NCBI RefSeq assembly: GCF_014649955.1
Contig: NZ_BMUA01000002.1
Span: 248,001 to 312,000 of the forward strand
Source: Streptomyces violascens
GTDB lineage: Bacteria > Actinomycetota > Actinomycetes > Streptomycetales > Streptomycetaceae
Direction of reading: 5' to 3'
Length of the DNA stretch: 64,000 nt
A program made the position numbers and the translations under genes. Position 1 is the stretch's first letter, and the number at the start of each line of letters is the position of its first letter. Under the pieces are notes generated by a model, which saw only the letters and a program-made list of their open reading frames with translations, was not told the DNA's origin and ran no database searches. Shown here in pieces: positions 34,460 through 43,452 of the stretch.

Positions 34460-36193
34460 TTACAGGCCGAGCTCGACCTCGAACTCGCCGGCCTCCAGGA
34501 TCGCCTTCACGGCCGTCAGGTAGCGGGCCGCGTCGGCGCCGTCCACCAGACGGTGGTCGTAGGAGAGCGACAGGTACGTCATGTCGCGGACGCCGATGAC
34601 GGTGCCCTCGGCGGTCTCGATGACCGCCGGACGCTTGACGGTGGCGCCGATGCCCAGGATGGCGACCTGGTTCGGCGGCACGATGACCGTGTCGAACAGC
34701 GCACCGCGCGAGCCGGTGTTGCTGATGGTGAAGGTCGCGCCGGACAGCTCGTCCGGGGTGATCTTGTTGGCGCGGACCTTGCCGGCCAGGTCGGCCGTGG
34801 CCTTCGAGATACCGGCGATGTTCAGGTCGCCCGCACCCTTGATGACCGGCGTCATCAGACCCTTCTCGGAGTCCACGGCGATGCCGATGTTCTCCGAGTC
34901 GAAGTACGTGATGGTGCCCTCGTCCTCGTTGATCCGGGCGTTGATGACCGGGTGGGCCTTCAGCGCCTGGGCCGCCGCCTTCACGAAGAACGGCATCGGG
35001 GACAGCTTGACGCCCTCACGGGCGGCGAAGGAGTCCTTCGCCTGGCCGCGCAGCTTCATCAGCTTGGTGATGTCGACCTCGACGACCGAGGTCAGCTGGG
35101 CCTGCGAGTGCAGGGCCTTCATCATGTTGTCGCCGATGACCTTGCGCATGCGGGTCATCTTGACCGTCTGGCCGCGCAGCGGGGACGCCTCGACGGACGG
35201 GGCGGCCTTCTTGGCGGCGGGGGCGGCGGCCGGAGCCGGAGCCTTGGCGGCCTCGGCGGCGGCGATGACGTCCTGCTTGCGGATGCGACCGCCGACGCCG
35301 GTGCCCTTGACCGCGCCCAGGTCCACACCGGACTCGGAGGCGAGCTTGCGGACCAGCGGCGTGACGTACGCGCCGTCGTCACCGGAGGTGGCGGCCGGAG
35401 CCGGAGCCGGGGTGACCGGAGCCGGAGCGGCCACGGGGGCCGGGGCGGGCGCGACCGGGGCGGCCGGAGCAGCCACCGGGGCCGGAGCCGGAGCGGCCAC
35501 GGGGGCCGGGGTGGGCGCCGGAGCGGCGGCCGGGGCCGGAGCCGCCGGAGCCGGTACGGCGGCCGGAGCCGCGCCCGGGGCACCGATGACGGCGAGCTTG
35601 GCGCCGACCTCGGCGGTCTCGTCCTCGGCGACCACGATCTCCAGGAGCACACCGGCGACCGGGGCGGGGATCTCGGTGTCGACCTTGTCGGTGGAGACCT
35701 CGAGCAGCGGCTCGTCCTCGGCCACCTCCTCGCCGACCTCCTTGAGCCAGCGGGTGACGGTGCCCTCGGTGACGCTCTCGCCGAGCGCGGGGAGGACGAC
35801 GTCGGTGCCGGTGGCACCACCGGCGGCCGGGGCGGCCGGAGCAGCGGCGGCCGGAGCCGGCGCGGCGGGGGCCTCGGCGACCGGAGCGGCCGGGGCGGGG
35901 GCGGCGGCGGGGGCCTGGGCCTCGGCCGGAGCCGGGGCAGCAGCCGGCGCACCGGTGCCGTCGTCGATGATGGCGAGCTCGGCACCGACCTCGACGGTCT
36001 CGTCCTCGGCCACCTTGATGGAGGCCAGGATGCCGGAGGCGGGGGCGGGGATCTCGGTGTCGACCTTGTCGGTCGAGACCTCGAGCAGCGGCTCGTCGGC
36101 CTCGACGCGCTCGCCCTCGGCCTTCAGCCAGCGGGTGACGGTGCCCTCGGTGACGCTCTCGCCGAGCGCCGGAAGGGTTACGGAAACCGACAT
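34460..36193 (-). CDS. sucB: Dihydrolipoyl acyltransferase E2 with two lipoyl domains
   Basis: The 577-residue core of a 2-oxoacid dehydrogenase complex has lipoyl domain 1 at residues 3-77 with the lipoylated Lys43 (STDKVDTE) and lipoyl domain 2 at about 130-205 with Lys170. They are joined by long Ala/Pro linkers. A peripheral-subunit-binding domain follows ([22 protein letters not shown]). The C-terminal catalytic domain ends with [17 protein letters not shown], carrying the catalytic His and Asp. Actinobacteria commonly use one E2 for both pyruvate and 2-oxoglutarate complexes, so the sucB name does not exclude a role with aceE. It lies 54 bases downstream of lpd, in the same operon. Confidence 0.95.
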   Translation of the reverse strand: MSVSVTLPALGESVTEGTVTRWLKAEGERVEADEPLLEVSTDKVDTEIPAPASGILASIKVAEDETVEVGAELAIIDDGTGAPAAAPAPAEAQAPAAAPAPAAPVAEAPAAPAPAAAAPAAPAAGGATGTDVVLPALGESVTEGTVTRWLKEVGEEVAEDEPLLEVSTDKVDTEIPAPVAGVLLEIVVAEDETAEVGAKLAVIGAPGAAPAAVPAPAAPAPAAAPAPTPAPVAAPAPAPVAAPAAPVAPAPAPVAAPAPVTPAPAPAATSGDDGAYVTPLVRKLASESGVDLGAVKGTGVGGRIRKQDVIAAAEAAKAPAPAAAPAAKKAAPSVEASPLRGQTVKMTRMRKVIGDNMMKALHSQAQLTSVVEVDITKLMKLRGQAKDSFAAREGVKLSPMPFFVKAAAQALKAHPVINARINEDEGTITYFDSENIGIAVDSEKGLMTPVIKGAGDLNIAGISKATADLAGKVRANKITPDELSGATFTISNTGSRGALFDTVIVPPNQVAILGIGATVKRPAVIETAEGTVIGVRDMTYLSLSYDHRLVDGADAARYLTAVKAILEAGEFEVELGL

Positions 36194-36247
36194 GGTTTCG
36201 GTTGCTCCTTACGAATTGCGGTAGTGGTCGTCGCGCCCGAGGGGCTA

Positions 36248-37636
36248 CTAGTCGTGGGAGTGCAGCGGCTTGCCGGCCAGCGCCAGGTGGGCCTCGCCGA
36301 GCGCCTCGTTCTGCGTCGGGTGCGCGTGGATGAGCTGCGCGACCTCGGCCGGCAGAGCCTCCCAGTTGTAGATCAGCTGGGCTTCGCCGACCTGCTCGCC
36401 CATACGGTCACCGACCATGTGGACGCCGACCACGGCGCCGTCCTTGACCTGGACGAGCTTGATCTCGCCCGCGGTCTTGAGGATCTTGCTCTTGCCGTTG
36501 CCCGCGAGGTTGTACTTCAGAGCGACGACCTTGTCCGCACCGTAGATCTCCTTGGCCTTGGCCTCGGTGATGCCCACGGAGGCGACCTCGGGGTGGCAGT
36601 ACGTCACCCGGGGCACGCCGTCGTAGTCGATCGGGACGGTCTTGAGACCGGCCAGACGCTCCGCCACCAGGATGCCCTCGGCGAAGCCGACGTGCGCGAG
36701 CTGGAGCGTCGGGACGAGGTCGCCGACGGCGGAGATGGTGGGCACGTTGGTGCGCATGTACTCGTCGACCAGGACGTAGCCGCGGTCCATCGCGACGCCC
36801 TGCTCCTCGTAGCCGAGGCCCTGGGAGACCGGGCCGCGGCCGATGGCGACGAGGAGGACCTCGGCCTCGAACTCCTTGCCGTCGGCCAGCGTGACCTTCA
36901 CACCGTTGGCGGTGTATTCGGCCTTCTGGAAGAAGGTGCCCAGGTTGAACTTGATGCCGCGCTTGCGGAACGCGCGCTCCAGGATCTTGGAGCTGTTCTC
37001 GTCCTCGACCGGCACGAGGTGCTTGAGGCCCTCGATGACGGTGACGTCGGTGCCGAAGGACTTCCATGCCGAGGCGAACTCGACGCCGATGACGCCGCCG
37101 CCCAGGATGATCGCGGACTGCGGGACGCGGTCCAGGGTCAGCGCGTGGTCCGAGGAGATGATGCGGTTGCCGTCGATCTCCAGGCCCGGCAGCGACTTCG
37201 GCACGGAGCCGGTCGCCAGGAGGACGTGGCGGCCCTGGATGCGCTGGCCGTTGACGTCCACGGAGGTGGCCGACGACAGCCGTCCCTCGCCCTCGATGTA
37301 GGTCACCTTGCGGGAGGCGACCAGGCCCTGCAGACCCTTGTACAGGCCCGAGATGACCTCGTCCTTGTACGCGTGGACCGCGTTGATGTCGATGCCCTCG
37401 AAGGTGGCCTTGACACCGAACTGGCCGGCCTCGCGCGCCTGGTCGGCGATCTCGCCGGCGTGCAGCAGGGCCTTCGTGGGGATGCAGCCGTTGTGCAGGC
37501 AGGTGCCGCCGAGCTTGTTCTTCTCGATCAGTGCGACGTCCAGGCCCAGCTGCGCTCCGCGCAGGGCCGCGGCGTAGCCGCCACTGCCACCGCCGAGGAT
37601 CACTAGGTCGAAAACGGTGCTGGCGTCGTTCGCCAC
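36248..37636 (-). CDS. lpd: Dihydrolipoyl dehydrogenase (E3)
   Basis: This 462-residue flavoenzyme reoxidises E2 dihydrolipoyl groups with NAD. It has the FAD motif DLVILGGGSGGYAAALRGAQ and the redox-active disulfide GGTCLHNGCIPTKALLH. The NAD motif is IILGGGVIGVEFA and the second FAD contact is ISAVGDL. The C-terminal catalytic His-Glu pair is in IHAHPTQNEALGEA. The start is taken as GTG 37636 with GGAGG 9 bases upstream; the longer frame to 37912 reads through non-coding sequence. It heads the lpd-E2 operon. Confidence 0.97.
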   Translation of the reverse strand: MANDASTVFDLVILGGGSGGYAAALRGAQLGLDVALIEKNKLGGTCLHNGCIPTKALLHAGEIADQAREAGQFGVKATFEGIDINAVHAYKDEVISGLYKGLQGLVASRKVTYIEGEGRLSSATSVDVNGQRIQGRHVLLATGSVPKSLPGLEIDGNRIISSDHALTLDRVPQSAIILGGGVIGVEFASAWKSFGTDVTVIEGLKHLVPVEDENSSKILERAFRKRGIKFNLGTFFQKAEYTANGVKVTLADGKEFEAEVLLVAIGRGPVSQGLGYEEQGVAMDRGYVLVDEYMRTNVPTISAVGDLVPTLQLAHVGFAEGILVAERLAGLKTVPIDYDGVPRVTYCHPEVASVGITEAKAKEIYGADKVVALKYNLAGNGKSKILKTAGEIKLVQVKDGAVVGVHMVGDRMGEQVGEAQLIYNWEALPAEVAQLIHAHPTQNEALGEAHLALAGKPLHSHD

Positions 37637-37967
37637 GTCACGTCCTCCATGCATGTGCGCCGGGCGCGGTCGTCGATGACCGGCGGCGGCTGGTATTCGG
37701 CCGCTTGTCTTCGGCCCTGTGGTGGGGGCCCTGTCCTGCCGAGAACCCATCTTCGCACTTGTTGACGGAAGGCGGGACGCGGGGCCGGGGTCTGAGACGC
37801 CTGATCGTCGGACTCGGCGCTTCTCAGGGGTGACTCCACCGCACAGCGGCGGCGTACGGATTTCATCGACAGCGAAATCCGGCCGAAGCGTGACGGTACG
37901 GAGCGTGAACACGGGCGGCCCCGGGATCCATACCCGGGGCCGCCGTGTGTCGGCTGTGCGCGGGCTC
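37637..37967. other. Intergenic region with pepA terminator and lpd promoter space
   Basis: The 331-base gap contains a terminator-like inverted repeat at the pepA side, GCGGCCCCGGG / CCCGGGGCCGC (37915-37925 and 37933-37943). The lpd promoter presumably lies in the remaining 270 bases, where I see no clear operator and no gene. The palindrome found upstream of aceE is absent here. Confidence 0.55.
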
Positions 37968-39488
37968 TCAGCCGAGGTCGCCCGAGGCGGTGCGCTCGGC
38001 GAGCCGGAGCAGGGTGCGCACCGAGGAGCCGGTGCCGCCCTTGGGGGTGTAGCCGTGCGGGGCGCCCTCGTTGAAGGCCGGGCCCGCGATGTCCAGGTGG
38101 GCCCAGGTGATGCCCTCGCCGACGAACTCCTTCAGGAACAGGCCCGCCACCAGGCCGCCGCCCATCCGCACGCCCATGTTGGCGAGGTCGGCGGTGGGGG
38201 AGTCCATGGTCTTGCGCAGGTTGGCGGGCAGCGGCATCGGCCAGGACTGCTCGCCGGACTCCTCCGCGATCTCGTGGATCGCGGTGCGGAAGGCGTCGTC
38301 GTTGGCCATGATCCCGAAGGTGTGGTCGCCGAGCGCGAGGACCATGGCGCCGGTCAGCGTCGCCACGTCGACGATCGCGTCGGGCTTCTCCTCGGAGGCC
38401 TTCCACAGCGCGTCGGCCAGGACCAGGCGGCCCTCGGCGTCGGTGTTGAGGACCTCGACGGTCTTGCCGCTGTACATGCGCAGGACGTCACCCGGGCGGG
38501 TGGCGGAGCCCGACGGCATGTTCTCGGCCAGCGCGAGCCAGCCGGTGACGTTCACTTCGAGGCCCAGGCGCGCGGCCGCGACGACGGCGGCGAACACGGC
38601 GGCGGCGCCGCTCATGTCGCACTTCATCGTCTCGTTGTGGCCGGCCGGCTTGAGCGAGATGCCGCCCGAGTCGTAGGTGATGCCCTTGCCGACGAACGCG
38701 AGGTGCTTGGCGTTCTTGGCGTGCGTGTACGAGATCTTCACCAGGCGCGGCGGGTTCGCCGAGCCGACGCCGACGCCGAGGATGCCGCCGAAGCCGCCCT
38801 TCTCCAGCGCCTTCTCGTCCAGGACCTGGACCTTGAGGCCGTGCTCCTTGCCGGCCGCCGACACGACCGCGGCGAAGGCCTCGGGGGTGAGGTCGTTCGG
38901 CGGGGTGTTGATCAGGTCGCGGGCGCGGTTCATCTCCTCGGCGAGCGCGAGCGAGCGCTCGGCGGCGGCCTTGTGGGCCTTGTCGCGCGGCTTGGCGCCG
39001 AGCAGCGCCACCTCGGCGAGCGGGCCCTTGGCGTCGGCGCCGCGATCCTGGTAGGCGGTGAAGGCGTACGCGCCCAGCAGGGCGCCCTCGCCGATCGCCT
39101 CGATGTCCTCGGCGGCCTCGATGGGCAGCGCGAACGCGGCCTTCTTGACGCCGTGCAGGGCGCGGGCGGCGTTGCCCGCGGCGGTGCGCAGCACCTCGGA
39201 GGCGTACGCCTCGTCGTCGGCGGGAGCGGTGCCGAGGCCCACCGCGAGGACGAACGGGGCCTTGAGGCCGGCGGGGGAGACGGCCTTGGTCACCTCACCC
39301 TCGGCACCACTGGCGCCGAGGGTCGCCAGGACAGCGGCGAGCTTCCCGTCGAACGCCTTGTCCACGGCCTCGGCGCCGGGCGCGACGACCAGCCCACCCT
39401 TGGGGCCGGCGGCCTTGGCGACGCCGACGACGAGGGCGTCGGCGCGCAGCGTTGCCGCACCGGCAGTGCTGAGAGTCAGAGCAGTCAC
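37968..39488 (-). CDS. pepA: Leucyl aminopeptidase (M17)
   Basis: The 506-residue cytosolic M17 metallopeptidase removes N-terminal residues from peptides. Its two-zinc active site is clear: GKGITYDSGGISLKP (Lys, Asp), MKCDMSGAAAV (Asp) and the family signature NTDAEGRLVLADAL (Asp, Glu, Arg). Hexamer-forming and N-terminal domains precede. The start is GTG 39488 (MTALTLSTAG), since the longer frame to 39587 begins in sequence with no ribosome-binding site. It may also bind DNA as E. coli PepA does, which is not evident here. Confidence 0.96.
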   Translation of the reverse strand: MTALTLSTAGAATLRADALVVGVAKAAGPKGGLVVAPGAEAVDKAFDGKLAAVLATLGASGAEGEVTKAVSPAGLKAPFVLAVGLGTAPADDEAYASEVLRTAAGNAARALHGVKKAAFALPIEAAEDIEAIGEGALLGAYAFTAYQDRGADAKGPLAEVALLGAKPRDKAHKAAAERSLALAEEMNRARDLINTPPNDLTPEAFAAVVSAAGKEHGLKVQVLDEKALEKGGFGGILGVGVGSANPPRLVKISYTHAKNAKHLAFVGKGITYDSGGISLKPAGHNETMKCDMSGAAAVFAAVVAAARLGLEVNVTGWLALAENMPSGSATRPGDVLRMYSGKTVEVLNTDAEGRLVLADALWKASEEKPDAIVDVATLTGAMVLALGDHTFGIMANDDAFRTAIHEIAEESGEQSWPMPLPANLRKTMDSPTADLANMGVRMGGGLVAGLFLKEFVGEGITWAHLDIAGPAFNEGAPHGYTPKGGTGSSVRTLLRLAERTASGDLG

Positions 39489-39799
39489 GGTGGTGAGATC
39501 TCTCTTCCTTGAGAATCCTGTGGAGTGTTCGACCGTCGGATGGGCCGGCCGGGGCCGGGGACATCGTATTTCGGGCGGGTCGACCACCGGTCACCGAGCC
39601 TACGCGCGGTGACGGCGTTCGATAGCGGTGGCGGTAATTCACTCATCCGTGGTGTCTCTTTCACGTTTGGCCCGCACGCTTCGTGAGAGCTACGTCACAC
39701 TCGCCTCAATCGGGCACAGGGGGCACCGTGCCTCTTTGCATCATCACGACAGGTTCTCCGCGCGCACTCCGCGTGCGGAGGCTCTCTTTGGGGGGACAA
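39489..39799. other. Divergent promoter region between pepA and exopolysaccharide genes
   Basis: The 311-base divergent gap has no gene. It ends with GGGGGGA just before the deacetylase start. An imperfect hairpin CCGCGCGC/GCGTGCGG occurs at about 39758-39778. No recognisable riboswitch or strong operator was found. Confidence 0.4.
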
Positions 39800-41833
39800 A
39801 TGAAGGCCAAGGCCTTGAAAAGGGGCAGAACCCGGCTTGCGCTCACGGCGCTGATGGCTGCCGGACTGCTCACCACAGCCATCCCGGCCGTCAACGCGGC
39901 GGCCACCGTCGCGCCGCGCATCGATCTGAAGGTGCTGGTCCTCGACGACGGCGGAAGCGCGGTCGGGGCGATCGTCGCCGAGCTGAAGAACACCGGAGTC
40001 CCGTACCAGACGGTCGAGTTGGGCGCCACGGGCCGGCCCACCATCGACGCAGCCTTCCTCAGCGACACCGTCGGCGGGCGCCCGCGCGCCAAGTTCCAGG
40101 GCGTCGTCACGCCCAACGAGATCCCGTTCGGCTCCGCCGACGCCCCCGAGCAGGCCGCTCTCGCCACGTACGAGAAGACCTTCGGGATCCGCCAGGTCGA
40201 CGCGTACACCTGGGCGCACCCCGAGGTCGGGATCGACTACACCGACCAGAACGGCGGCTGGTCCGGCGTCCTGGACGGCGTCAAGTCCCAGGTCACCGCG
40301 GCCGGCAAGGCCGGGCCCTTCGGCTACCTCGACGGGCCGCTCACCTTCGAGGACAACGACCCCGCGGTGCCGGAGAGCTACGGCTACGCGGGCCACCCGA
40401 GGGACGGCTTCACCAGCTACCTCGACGCGCCGACCGGCGGCACCCTGCTCGGCCAGTACACCCACGACGGCCGCAGCGAACTGGTCGTCACCTTCGCCTA
40501 CAACCAGTACCAGGAGCAGTTCCAGGCGCTGGCCAAGGGCATGGTGGAGTGGGTGACGCAAGGGGTGCACCTCGGCCAGAGCCGCAACTACTTCACGGTG
40601 CACGTGGACGACGTGTTCGCGCCGGACTCGCGCTGGGACAGCGTCCACAACTGCACCCCGGGCGACTTCGACTGCCCCGCCGGCGGCGCCACCAACCCGG
40701 ACATCCGCATGACGGCGGCCGACGCCCAGTACGCGGCCCAGTGGGAGCAGGCCAACGGGTTCACGCTCGACATGGTCTTCAACGCGGGCGCGGGCGAGGA
40801 GTGGAAGTCCGAGAACGGCGGCACCGACGCGCTGACCACCCAACTGCTCGCCGACAAGGCCAAGTACCGCTGGGTGAACCACACCTACACGCACGAGTTC
40901 CTCGGCTGCGTCCAGGACAACACCGTCGTGCCGTGGCAGTGCAAGAAGAACGCCGACGGCTCCACCCAGTGGATGAGCCGGGCCGACATCTCCGCGCAGA
41001 TCTCGCAGAACAACACCTGGGCCGCCCAGAAGAGCCTCCCGGTCGACAAGAGCGAGCTCGTCACCGGTGAGCACTCCGGCATGAGGGTCCTGCCGCAGCA
41101 GCCCGACGACAACCCGAACCTGGCGGGCGCGCTCGCCGACAACGGGGTCAAGTGGACCGGCAGCGACGCCTCGCGCGAGCCCGACCAGCGCGCGGTCGGC
41201 GCCGCCCAGACCGTCCCGCGGCACCCGATGAACGTGTACTACAACGTCGGCAAGGCCGCCGAGATGACTGACGAGTACAACTGGCTGTACACCTCCAAGG
41301 CCGACGGCGGCAGCGGCGTCTGCGAGAACAACCCGGCCTCCACCTGCATGACCGCGCCGCTGGACACCGCCACCGGCTACCAGTCGTACATCGTGCCCAG
41401 GGAGGCCAGGACCGCGCTTTCGCACGTGCTGTGGAACGACCCGCGGCCGCACTACGTCCACCAGTCCAACCTGGCCGAGGAGCGGATCCTCTACCCGGTC
41501 CTGGACAAGGTCCTCGGCGACTACAAGGCGCTCTACGCCGACAGCGCGCCGATCGTGAACCTGCGCGAGAAGGACGCGGGAACCGAACTCGGCCGCAGGG
41601 CGTCCTGGGACAAGGCGCTGGCTTCCGGTTCGGTGACCGCCTACCGGATCGGAGACACTGTCACCGTGCAGGCTCCGAAGGGGGTGGCCGCACCGATCAC
41701 GGCACCGGAGGGCACCCGTAAGCAACTGCTCCTCGGCACCACCGCGTTCGGGACGCCGTACGCGGGTCAGCGCTCCGACTGGTCCTCGCCCGAGCTGCTC
41801 CAGTCGGCCATCACGCTGAAGCTGCCGGCCTGA
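39800..41833 (+). CDS. Secreted polysaccharide deacetylase, Agd3-like (CE18-type candidate)
   Basis: The 677-residue protein starts with a cleavable export signal (basic n-region MKAKALKRGRTR, hydrophobic core LALTALMAAGLLTT, likely cleavage after AVNA-A). The deacetylase metal site is visible as FTVHVDDVFAPDSRWD (Asp270/Asp271) and VNHTYTHEFLGC (His361, His365). The long N-terminal beta-rich part resembles the carbohydrate-binding region of the fungal exopolysaccharide deacetylase Agd3. It probably deacetylates an amino-sugar polymer outside the cell. It begins a run of five genes whose other members fit alpha-1,4-galactosamine chemistry. The CE18 assignment is from motif memory and needs a profile search. 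Confidence 0.72.
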   Translation: MKAKALKRGRTRLALTALMAAGLLTTAIPAVNAAATVAPRIDLKVLVLDDGGSAVGAIVAELKNTGVPYQTVELGATGRPTIDAAFLSDTVGGRPRAKFQGVVTPNEIPFGSADAPEQAALATYEKTFGIRQVDAYTWAHPEVGIDYTDQNGGWSGVLDGVKSQVTAAGKAGPFGYLDGPLTFEDNDPAVPESYGYAGHPRDGFTSYLDAPTGGTLLGQYTHDGRSELVVTFAYNQYQEQFQALAKGMVEWVTQGVHLGQSRNYFTVHVDDVFAPDSRWDSVHNCTPGDFDCPAGGATNPDIRMTAADAQYAAQWEQANGFTLDMVFNAGAGEEWKSENGGTDALTTQLLADKAKYRWVNHTYTHEFLGCVQDNTVVPWQCKKNADGSTQWMSRADISAQISQNNTWAAQKSLPVDKSELVTGEHSGMRVLPQQPDDNPNLAGALADNGVKWTGSDASREPDQRAVGAAQTVPRHPMNVYYNVGKAAEMTDEYNWLYTSKADGGSGVCENNPASTCMTAPLDTATGYQSYIVPREARTALSHVLWNDPRPHYVHQSNLAEERILYPVLDKVLGDYKALYADSAPIVNLREKDAGTELGRRASWDKALASGSVTAYRIGDTVTVQAPKGVAAPITAPEGTRKQLLLGTTAFGTPYAGQRSDWSSPELLQSAITLKLPA

Positions 41834-41842
41834 CCACCGCCT

Positions 41843-41887
41843 GACCGCTCGTCACGCACGACCGCTCGTCACGCACGACCGCTTGTC
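41843..41887 (+). repeat. Tandem 17-base repeat
   Basis: GACCGCTCGTCACGCAC occurs twice head to tail (41843-41859, 41860-41876) with a third partial copy to 41887. It lies between the deacetylase stop and the glycosyltransferase start. Confidence 0.85.
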
Positions 41888-41901
41888 CTGGGGGGACATC
41901 C

Positions 41902-43452
41902 ATGCCGAGCAGTGGCCGTCATGTCACCATGCTCACGGAAGGCACATATCCGCATATACACGGGGGCGTCAGCACCTGGTGCGATCAGCTCGTACGCGGC
42001 ATGCCGGAGGTCGACTTCAACGTCGTCGCCCTCACCGGCAGCGGCCGCGAGCCGGTCGCCTGGGAGCTTCCGGCCAACGTCTACCGGCATACGGCCTTCC
42101 CCTTGTGGGGGCCGCAGCCCGGCAGGCGCCGGCCGCTCCTCGGCAAGGAAAGGCGCCGGTTCACCGACACCTACGAGCGCTTCCTGCTCGCCATGCTCGA
42201 CCCGGATTCCGGCTGCGACTTCGCCTCGGCCCTGTACGGCCTGGCGGAGCTCGCCCGGGCCGGGCGGCTCTCGGCGGCGCTCCGCTCCGAAGCGGCGCTG
42301 AAGTCGCTGATGTGGATCTGGACCATGCCGCACCTGGCGCTGTCCAGGGCGAAACCCACCGTGCACGACGCCCTGACCGCGACCGACCTCCTGGAACACG
42401 CACTGCGCCCGCTGTCCGCCCGCATTCCGGCGGACAGCGTGGCGCACGCGGTCAGCAGCGGCCTCGCCACGCTGCCCGCGCTCGCCGCCCAGCACTTCGA
42501 CGGCGTGCCCTTCCTGCTCACCGAACACGGCATCTACCTGCGCGAGCGCTACCTCGGCTACCGCACCGGCGAGCAGAGCTGGCCGGTCAAGGCGGTGCTG
42601 CTCGGCTTCTACCGGGAGCTCAACACCATGGGCTACCGCCAGGCCGACCTCATCACCCCGTGCAACCAGTACAACCGCCGCTGGGAGGAGCGCGGCGGAG
42701 CCCCCGCCGAGCGCATCCGCACCGTCTACAACGGCGTCGACCCCGACCTCTTCCCGCACGCCGGACCCGACCCGGCCGTCCCCACCCTGAGCTGGTGCGG
42801 ACGCATCGACCCGATCAAGGACCTGGAGACCCTGATCCGCTCGTACGCCATCGTCCGCGCCGAACTCCCCGAGACCCGGCTCAGGCTCTACGGGGGTGTG
42901 CCGGCCGGCGGTGAGGACTACAAGACCCGCCTGGAGAAGCTGGCCGCCGAACTCGGCGTCACCGACGGCATCTCGTACGAGGGCCGGGTCAGCGACGTGG
43001 CGAGCGCGTACGCCTCGGGCAGCGTGGTGATGCTCTCCAGCATCAGCGAGGGCTTTCCGTTCTCGCTGATCGAGGCGATGTCCTGCGGGCGCGCCACCGT
43101 CTCCACGGATGTCGGAGGCGTACGGGAGGCGGCCGGCGAGGCCGGTCTCGTGGTGCCGCCGCGCGAGCCCGCGGTGATGGCCGAGGCGACCCTCGGACTG
43201 CTCCGCGACCACGAGCGGCGGGCCTCGCTGGGCGCCGCCGCCCGCCAGCGCGTGGTCGACAAATTCACCTTGCACCGCTCGGTGGACGGCTTCAGGCGCA
43301 TCTACCTCGAACTCGCCGGATGCCCCGAACCCGAGCTCGCCCCGGCCGGGTTCACGCCCGAGGACGACTGGACGCTGCAGCTCACCGGCCCCTGGTACCG
43401 CGAGCTGTCCGACGACCCGCAGCCCAGCACCCTCGGCGGGGCGCCCCGGTGA
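41902..43452 (+). CDS. PelF-type GT4 glycosyltransferase
   Basis: The 516-residue cytoplasmic glycosyltransferase closely matches PelF. It opens with VTMLTEGTYPHIHGGVSTWCDQL, continues with FLLTEHGIYLRERYL, and has LSWCGRIDPIKDLETLI at the start of the nucleotide-sugar domain. The EX7E retaining motif is SISEGFPFSLIEAM (Glu383, Glu391). PelF polymerises N-acetylgalactosamine from UDP-GalNAc in the Pel system, so the same donor is likely here. The ATG 41902 follows GGGGGGA by 6 bases. Its stop overlaps the start of the next gene (GTGA), indicating tight coupling with the membrane protein. Confidence 0.9.
   Translation: MPSSGRHVTMLTEGTYPHIHGGVSTWCDQLVRGMPEVDFNVVALTGSGREPVAWELPANVYRHTAFPLWGPQPGRRRPLLGKERRRFTDTYERFLLAMLDPDSGCDFASALYGLAELARAGRLSAALRSEAALKSLMWIWTMPHLALSRAKPTVHDALTATDLLEHALRPLSARIPADSVAHAVSSGLATLPALAAQHFDGVPFLLTEHGIYLRERYLGYRTGEQSWPVKAVLLGFYRELNTMGYRQADLITPCNQYNRRWEERGGAPAERIRTVYNGVDPDLFPHAGPDPAVPTLSWCGRIDPIKDLETLIRSYAIVRAELPETRLRLYGGVPAGGEDYKTRLEKLAAELGVTDGISYEGRVSDVASAYASGSVVMLSSISEGFPFSLIEAMSCGRATVSTDVGGVREAAGEAGLVVPPREPAVMAEATLGLLRDHERRASLGAAARQRVVDKFTLHRSVDGFRRIYLELAGCPEPELAPAGFTPEDDWTLQLTGPWYRELSDDPQPSTLGGAPR

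Noticed and set aside
35390..35960. Repetitive DNA that resembles tandem repeats or a CRISPR-like array
   Set aside because: The repeats are the codons of the Ala/Pro-rich linkers between lipoyl domains of E2, without regular spacers.
34376..37606. A 1076-codon open frame opposite the E2 and lpd genes
   Set aside because: It spans two clear genes, and its Gly/Arg/Asp-rich blocks are the complement of the E2 Ala/Pro linkers.
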